NCBI RefSeq assembly: GCF_014635345.1
Contig: NZ_BMCU01000006.1
Location: forward strand, 62,001 to 126,000
Length of the DNA: 64,000 nt
Reading direction: 5' to 3'
DNA from: Rhodococcoides trifolii
GTDB taxonomy: Bacteria > Actinomycetota > Actinomycetes > Mycobacteriales > Mycobacteriaceae
Of the stretch, positions 61,168-64,000 are shown in pieces; the first letter of the stretch is position 1, and the number at the start of each line of letters is the position of its first letter. The translations under genes were made by a program, and so were the position numbers. A model generated the notes under the pieces. The model had not been told where the DNA came from. It saw nothing but the letters and a program-made list of their open reading frames with translations, and did not search any database.

Positions 61168-62763
61168 ATGACGCGCCCCAAGACTGTCGGCCTGTTCACG
61201 CCACTGCGCGTGCCGCGGTTTCGCATGATGCTGGGCTTCGAACTGAGCGCCAGTGTGGGCGTGTGGGTTCTTGTACTCGCCGCACAGTGGATTCTCACCG
61301 AATCGGGGGAGTCCGCCACCACGGTGGCGGCGGTACAGTTCGCCGCGAGTGTGCCGTTCTTCCTCTTCGCGCTGCCTCTCGGTGCGGTTGCCGAGTACGT
61401 CGGGCACCGCTTCCTGTTGGTCGGCACGTCCGCGGTGCTGCTGGTGGCGGCGGTATTGCTCAGCCTGCTGCAACACCTCGGCCTCGCCACCACGCCCGTA
61501 CTGATGCTCGCCGTGTTCGGAGCGGGAAGCGGGCTCGCATCGGTCGCGATCGTGTGGCAGGCGTTGCTTCCGCACTTGGTGACACGCGAGATGATGACGG
61601 TGGTACCGGCGATCGACGGCGCGGTGTTCAACGGCGCACGTGCGATCGGTCCCGTCGTCGGTGGTGCCGTCCTCGCAGTCTGGGGCCCTACCTGGACCTT
61701 CGTCCTGGTGGCCGGTTTGTTCGCCGCGTGTGTTGCGATCGCGGCGCGCCAGGTGCCCGCAGCGTCGGGCCGTAATCCGAAACAGGGATCGGTTGTCGAC
61801 GCAGTGGGAGGAAGTCTGCGATTCATCAGGCATTCGCGATGGACACGTCGACTTCTGTTGCGGGTGATCATGTTCGGGATACCCGCCAGCAGCCTCTGGG
61901 CTCTGCTGCCCGTCGTCGCGAACGAGCGATTGCACGCCACGACGCTGGAGTTCGGTCTGCTCTCCGGGGCGATCGGCATCGGAGCCGTGGCGGGCACCAT
62001 CGTCCTGATGCCGGTCCGGGCGCGGATCAGCTGGAACGGTTTCGTCGCGCTGGGATCCGCGGCGTACGCGGTGGTTCTCGCCGGTCTCGCATCGATCCCG
62101 CACCAGGGCGTTGCTTTCGCGCTGTTGGTCGTTGTCGGGGCGGCCTGGGTCGGTGTGCAGAGCACCTGGATGATCGCGACGCACGCCGTCATGCCGCCGT
62201 GGGTGAAGGCGCGCGTCATCGCATTCGTCATGTTGACGTTTCAGGGAAGCCAGGCCGTCGGTGCACTGTTGTGGGGTCTGCTCACGGATCACATCGGACT
62301 GATCCCGGCAATGCTGTTGTCCGCGTGCTTGATGCTGATGTCGGCGGGGGAGATTCTGCGCCGAGGGATTCTGCCGAGCGAGACCATCGCACCCGACCCG
62401 TCCGGCGCGTCCGCGCCGTCGGCCCCGCCCGGGAACTACCGCGGTCAGCGGGTGATCGTCGAGACCGTCTACACCGTCCGGCCCGGCCGCACCGACCGAT
62501 TCATCGACGACGTCGCAGAATTGAAAAGATCACGGCTGCGCCTCGGTGCAGTGCGGTGGACCCTTGCGGCGTCTGCCTCGTCGGACGAGTCCTACGTGGA
62601 ATTCTGTACGTACAAGAACTGGAGCGACTACCTGGCGCAGGAGACGACCCGGCTGACGATTCCCGAGAGTCGGGTGCGGCAGAGGGTGATCGAGAATGTG
62701 GTGCGCTCACCCGAGGTCTCCATGTTCGTGGTGTTCGGACGCGGTGAAGACGTCACACGGTGA
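61168..62763 (+). CDS. MFS transporter with C-terminal ABM-like domain
   Basis: A 531-residue protein of the MFS_3 (enterobactin exporter-like / transmembrane secretion effector) group. Twelve hydrophobic segments (about 1-400) are followed by a soluble tail (about 430-531, VIVETVYTVRPGRTDRFIDDVAELKRSRLRLGAVRWTL and onwards) that resembles antibiotic-biosynthesis-monooxygenase folds. It should export or import a small molecule. The gene follows the binding-protein gene after 10 nt. Its 3' end overlaps the convergent SDR gene by 11 nt. Confidence 0.85.
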   Translation: MTRPKTVGLFTPLRVPRFRMMLGFELSASVGVWVLVLAAQWILTESGESATTVAAVQFAASVPFFLFALPLGAVAEYVGHRFLLVGTSAVLLVAAVLLSLLQHLGLATTPVLMLAVFGAGSGLASVAIVWQALLPHLVTREMMTVVPAIDGAVFNGARAIGPVVGGAVLAVWGPTWTFVLVAGLFAACVAIAARQVPAASGRNPKQGSVVDAVGGSLRFIRHSRWTRRLLLRVIMFGIPASSLWALLPVVANERLHATTLEFGLLSGAIGIGAVAGTIVLMPVRARISWNGFVALGSAAYAVVLAGLASIPHQGVAFALLVVVGAAWVGVQSTWMIATHAVMPPWVKARVIAFVMLTFQGSQAVGALLWGLLTDHIGLIPAMLLSACLMLMSAGEILRRGILPSETIAPDPSGASAPSAPPGNYRGQRVIVETVYTVRPGRTDRFIDDVAELKRSRLRLGAVRWTLAASASSDESYVEFCTYKNWSDYLAQETTRLTIPESRVRQRVIENVVRSPEVSMFVVFGRGEDVTR

Positions 62764-63541
62764 ACCGCCCACCGTTACTGAGCAGAACAGCACCGACCAC
62801 GTTGGCTGCTGCCGGCGAGGCGAGATAGAGAATGTTGTCCGCCAGTTCCTCGGCGCTGGCATAGCCACGAAACCCGTTCTGTGTCATGGCAGCTCGGAGT
62901 CGCTCCGGTGTTCGACGCGCCATCGCGGTGTCCACCGGTCCCGGTGCGACCGTGTTGACTCTGATTCCGAATGCGGCGGCTTCCTTCGCGACCGACTGGC
63001 TCAAGGCGTGCACTCCCGCCTTGGACGCCGCGTAGTGCGGGTAGCCGAGAAGGGTGTCGAACGCCGAGGACGATCCGACGGTCACTATGGAGCCTCGACC
63101 CGCTGCCTTCATGACGCGAACCGCTTCGCGAAGGACGTGGAACGTGCCGTCGAGGTTGACGGACATGATGCGGCGCCAGTCCGAGTCGTCGATATGCGTC
63201 AGGACGTCCACGGGCTCTGCTCGGGTCATCGCGTCGTGGATGCGTTGTTTGCTGGCCGGGTCGTCGATTCCGGCGGCGTGGACCACGACGTCGATTCGTC
63301 CGTGCGTGTTCGCTATGCCGGCGAAGACGGCGGTCACACTCTCCGAATCGCTCACGTCTAGTGCGACAGGGTGGCCGACTTCGATGGTGGACGAGTGCGT
63401 CGTCACCGCTGCGGAATCGACGTCGCAGAGATATACCGCCGCTGCCCCACGATCGGCCAGCGAACGTGCTGTGGCCGCGCCGATCCCCGATCCGGCTCCG
63501 GTCACCACCGTAACCACCCCATCGAAGTCTCGCTCCGCCAT
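62753..63541 (-). CDS. Short-chain dehydrogenase/reductase
   Basis: An SDR of 262 residues: TGAGSGIGAATA near residues 14-25, HAAGID near 90, and active-site SSSAFDTLLGYPHYAASKAGVHAL with the Y-x3-K of YAASK. ATG 63541 has AGGAAGG upstream. It belongs to the shared-operator group, since its promoter region holds the third copy. It is divergent from the FAD dehydrogenase gene and probably acts with it on an alcohol/ketone pair. Confidence 0.88.
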   Translation of the reverse strand: MAERDFDGVVTVVTGAGSGIGAATARSLADRGAAAVYLCDVDSAAVTTHSSTIEVGHPVALDVSDSESVTAVFAGIANTHGRIDVVVHAAGIDDPASKQRIHDAMTRAEPVDVLTHIDDSDWRRIMSVNLDGTFHVLREAVRVMKAAGRGSIVTVGSSSAFDTLLGYPHYAASKAGVHALSQSVAKEAAAFGIRVNTVAPGPVDTAMARRTPERLRAAMTQNGFRGYASAEELADNILYLASPAAANVVGAVLLSNGGRFTV

Positions 63542-63610
63542 GAAACACGCCTTCCTGCAACGGTTGTGACGCCACGACATCGGTGCCGACAGTGTCGTCT
63601 CGCATTCACC

Positions 63611-63624
63611 AAGTGAATTCACTT
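63611..63624. promoter_or_regulatory. Shared operator, copy 3 (perfect palindrome)
   Basis: AAGTGAATTCACTT is a perfect 14-bp palindrome between the divergent SDR (63541) and FAD dehydrogenase (63714) starts. Extended, TGAATTCACTTCACT aligns with TGAATTGACTTCAGT at copy 2, with two differences in 15 bases. Confidence 0.65.
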
Positions 63625-63713
63625 CACTGTAAGGTGATCGGCAACACAACGCAACGAAGGCGGTTCTCGTAACAATGGTCGCCGCGCGAGCAGCTCGAGG
63701 AAACGGAGTTCCG

Positions 63714-64000
63714 ATGGACGAAGACGACTACGACTTGCTCGTGATCGGTGCGGGCATGGCAGGGCTGACGGCGGCCGCGAAGGCCGCTTCCACGGGTAGC
63801 CGTGTCTGTGTGCTCGACGTCGGATCGGACGTCGGTGGTTCCGCCCGGTTCGCCGGCTACGTCTGGACGGCACCCGATCACGCGACAATGGACGAGCACA
63901 ATCCGAACGGAGACTCTGCGCTGAAGCGGGCGTTGATCGACCGTTTCGACGACGGGGTGCAGTGGATTCGATCCGTCGGTGTGGACGTCGGCGAGGCGCA
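63714..64000 (+). CDS. FAD-dependent dehydrogenase (partial, C-terminus beyond window)
   Basis: The first 95 codons of a flavoprotein of the fumarate reductase/KstD-like type. YDLLVIGAGMAGLTAAAKAASTGSRVCVLD is the FAD motif (residues 6-35), followed by GGSARFAGYVWTAPDHATMDEHNPNGD. Family members include succinate/urocanate dehydrogenases and 3-ketosteroid delta-1 dehydrogenase. The window cuts the gene, so no more can be said. ATG 63714 has ACGGAG upstream. Divergent from SDR and likely co-regulated. Confidence 0.85.
   Translation, partial: MDEDDYDLLVIGAGMAGLTAAAKAASTGSRVCVLDVGSDVGGSARFAGYVWTAPDHATMDEHNPNGDSALKRALIDRFDDGVQWIRSVGVDVGEA

Overview
The window (about 64 kb, high GC, dense short-spaced genes, many GTG starts) looks like a chromosome segment of a Rhodococcus-type actinobacterium. 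The inference rests on gene content: a DosR/DosS-type redox system with paired universal stress proteins, F420/LLM enzymes, HxlR, TetR and IclR regulators, and a FAD-Rieske oxidoreductase. No rRNA, tRNA, CRISPR array, transposase or integrase was recognised.

Layout. 1-10 kb is a mixed stress/redox block: a partial zinc alcohol dehydrogenase, a HemK-like methyltransferase translationally coupled to a CDGSH protein, a YihY membrane protein, a FAD-Rieske oxidoreductase, an SDR, a CrtI-like flavoprotein, an SRPBCC protein and dodecin. Two SigF/SigB-like promoters (GTTT/GTTC-N15-GGGTAT) sit before the SDR and the CrtI-like gene. 10-23 kb holds a siderophore-type lipoprotein, a Tat-exported PhlG-like hydrolase, a D-cysteine desulfhydrase-like enzyme, a TetR-controlled three-gene oxidoreductase operon, a divergent CheB / CheR-PAS pair without chemotaxis genes, a STAS-ATPase fusion, an NmrA/HxlR pair and an epoxide hydrolase. 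23-26 kb is a LacI-controlled polyol or sugar operon (isomerase plus Gfo/Idh/MocA dehydrogenase).

26-38 kb is a dormancy/redox-sensing island. It contains flavodoxin, a tandem universal stress protein, an orthologue-grade DosR-DosS pair, a second kinase-regulator pair, a DUF4342-like protein, a second universal stress protein, phosphoketolase, GAF-ANTAR and GGDEF proteins. A palindrome with DosR-box geometry lies upstream of the second stress protein. That stress protein carries an in-frame amber codon and the overlapping phosphoketolase gene carries a +1 frameshift, so this operon looks broken.

38-46 kb has a GntR-controlled tartrate/malate dehydrogenase locus with a 2-hydroxyacid dehydrogenase around a perfect 20-bp palindrome. 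A second LacI sugar locus follows, with matching operators before its binding protein and its dehydrogenase-isomerase operon. 46-49 kb encodes a CYP199A-like P450 with a three-domain phthalate-type reductase and an IclR regulator. 50-54 kb is a TetR-controlled SDR / acyl-CoA ligase / LLM-oxidoreductase operon.

56-64 kb is a group of oxidoreductase, hydrolase and transport genes (OYE-type flavoenzyme, alkenal-type reductase, hydrolase, binding protein, MFS protein, SDR, FAD dehydrogenase). Its three promoter regions share a TGACTTCAGT-like operator, which suggests one undescribed regulon whose regulator is not in the window. Start sites, operators and pathway assignments are read from sequence and family knowledge; no database search was run.
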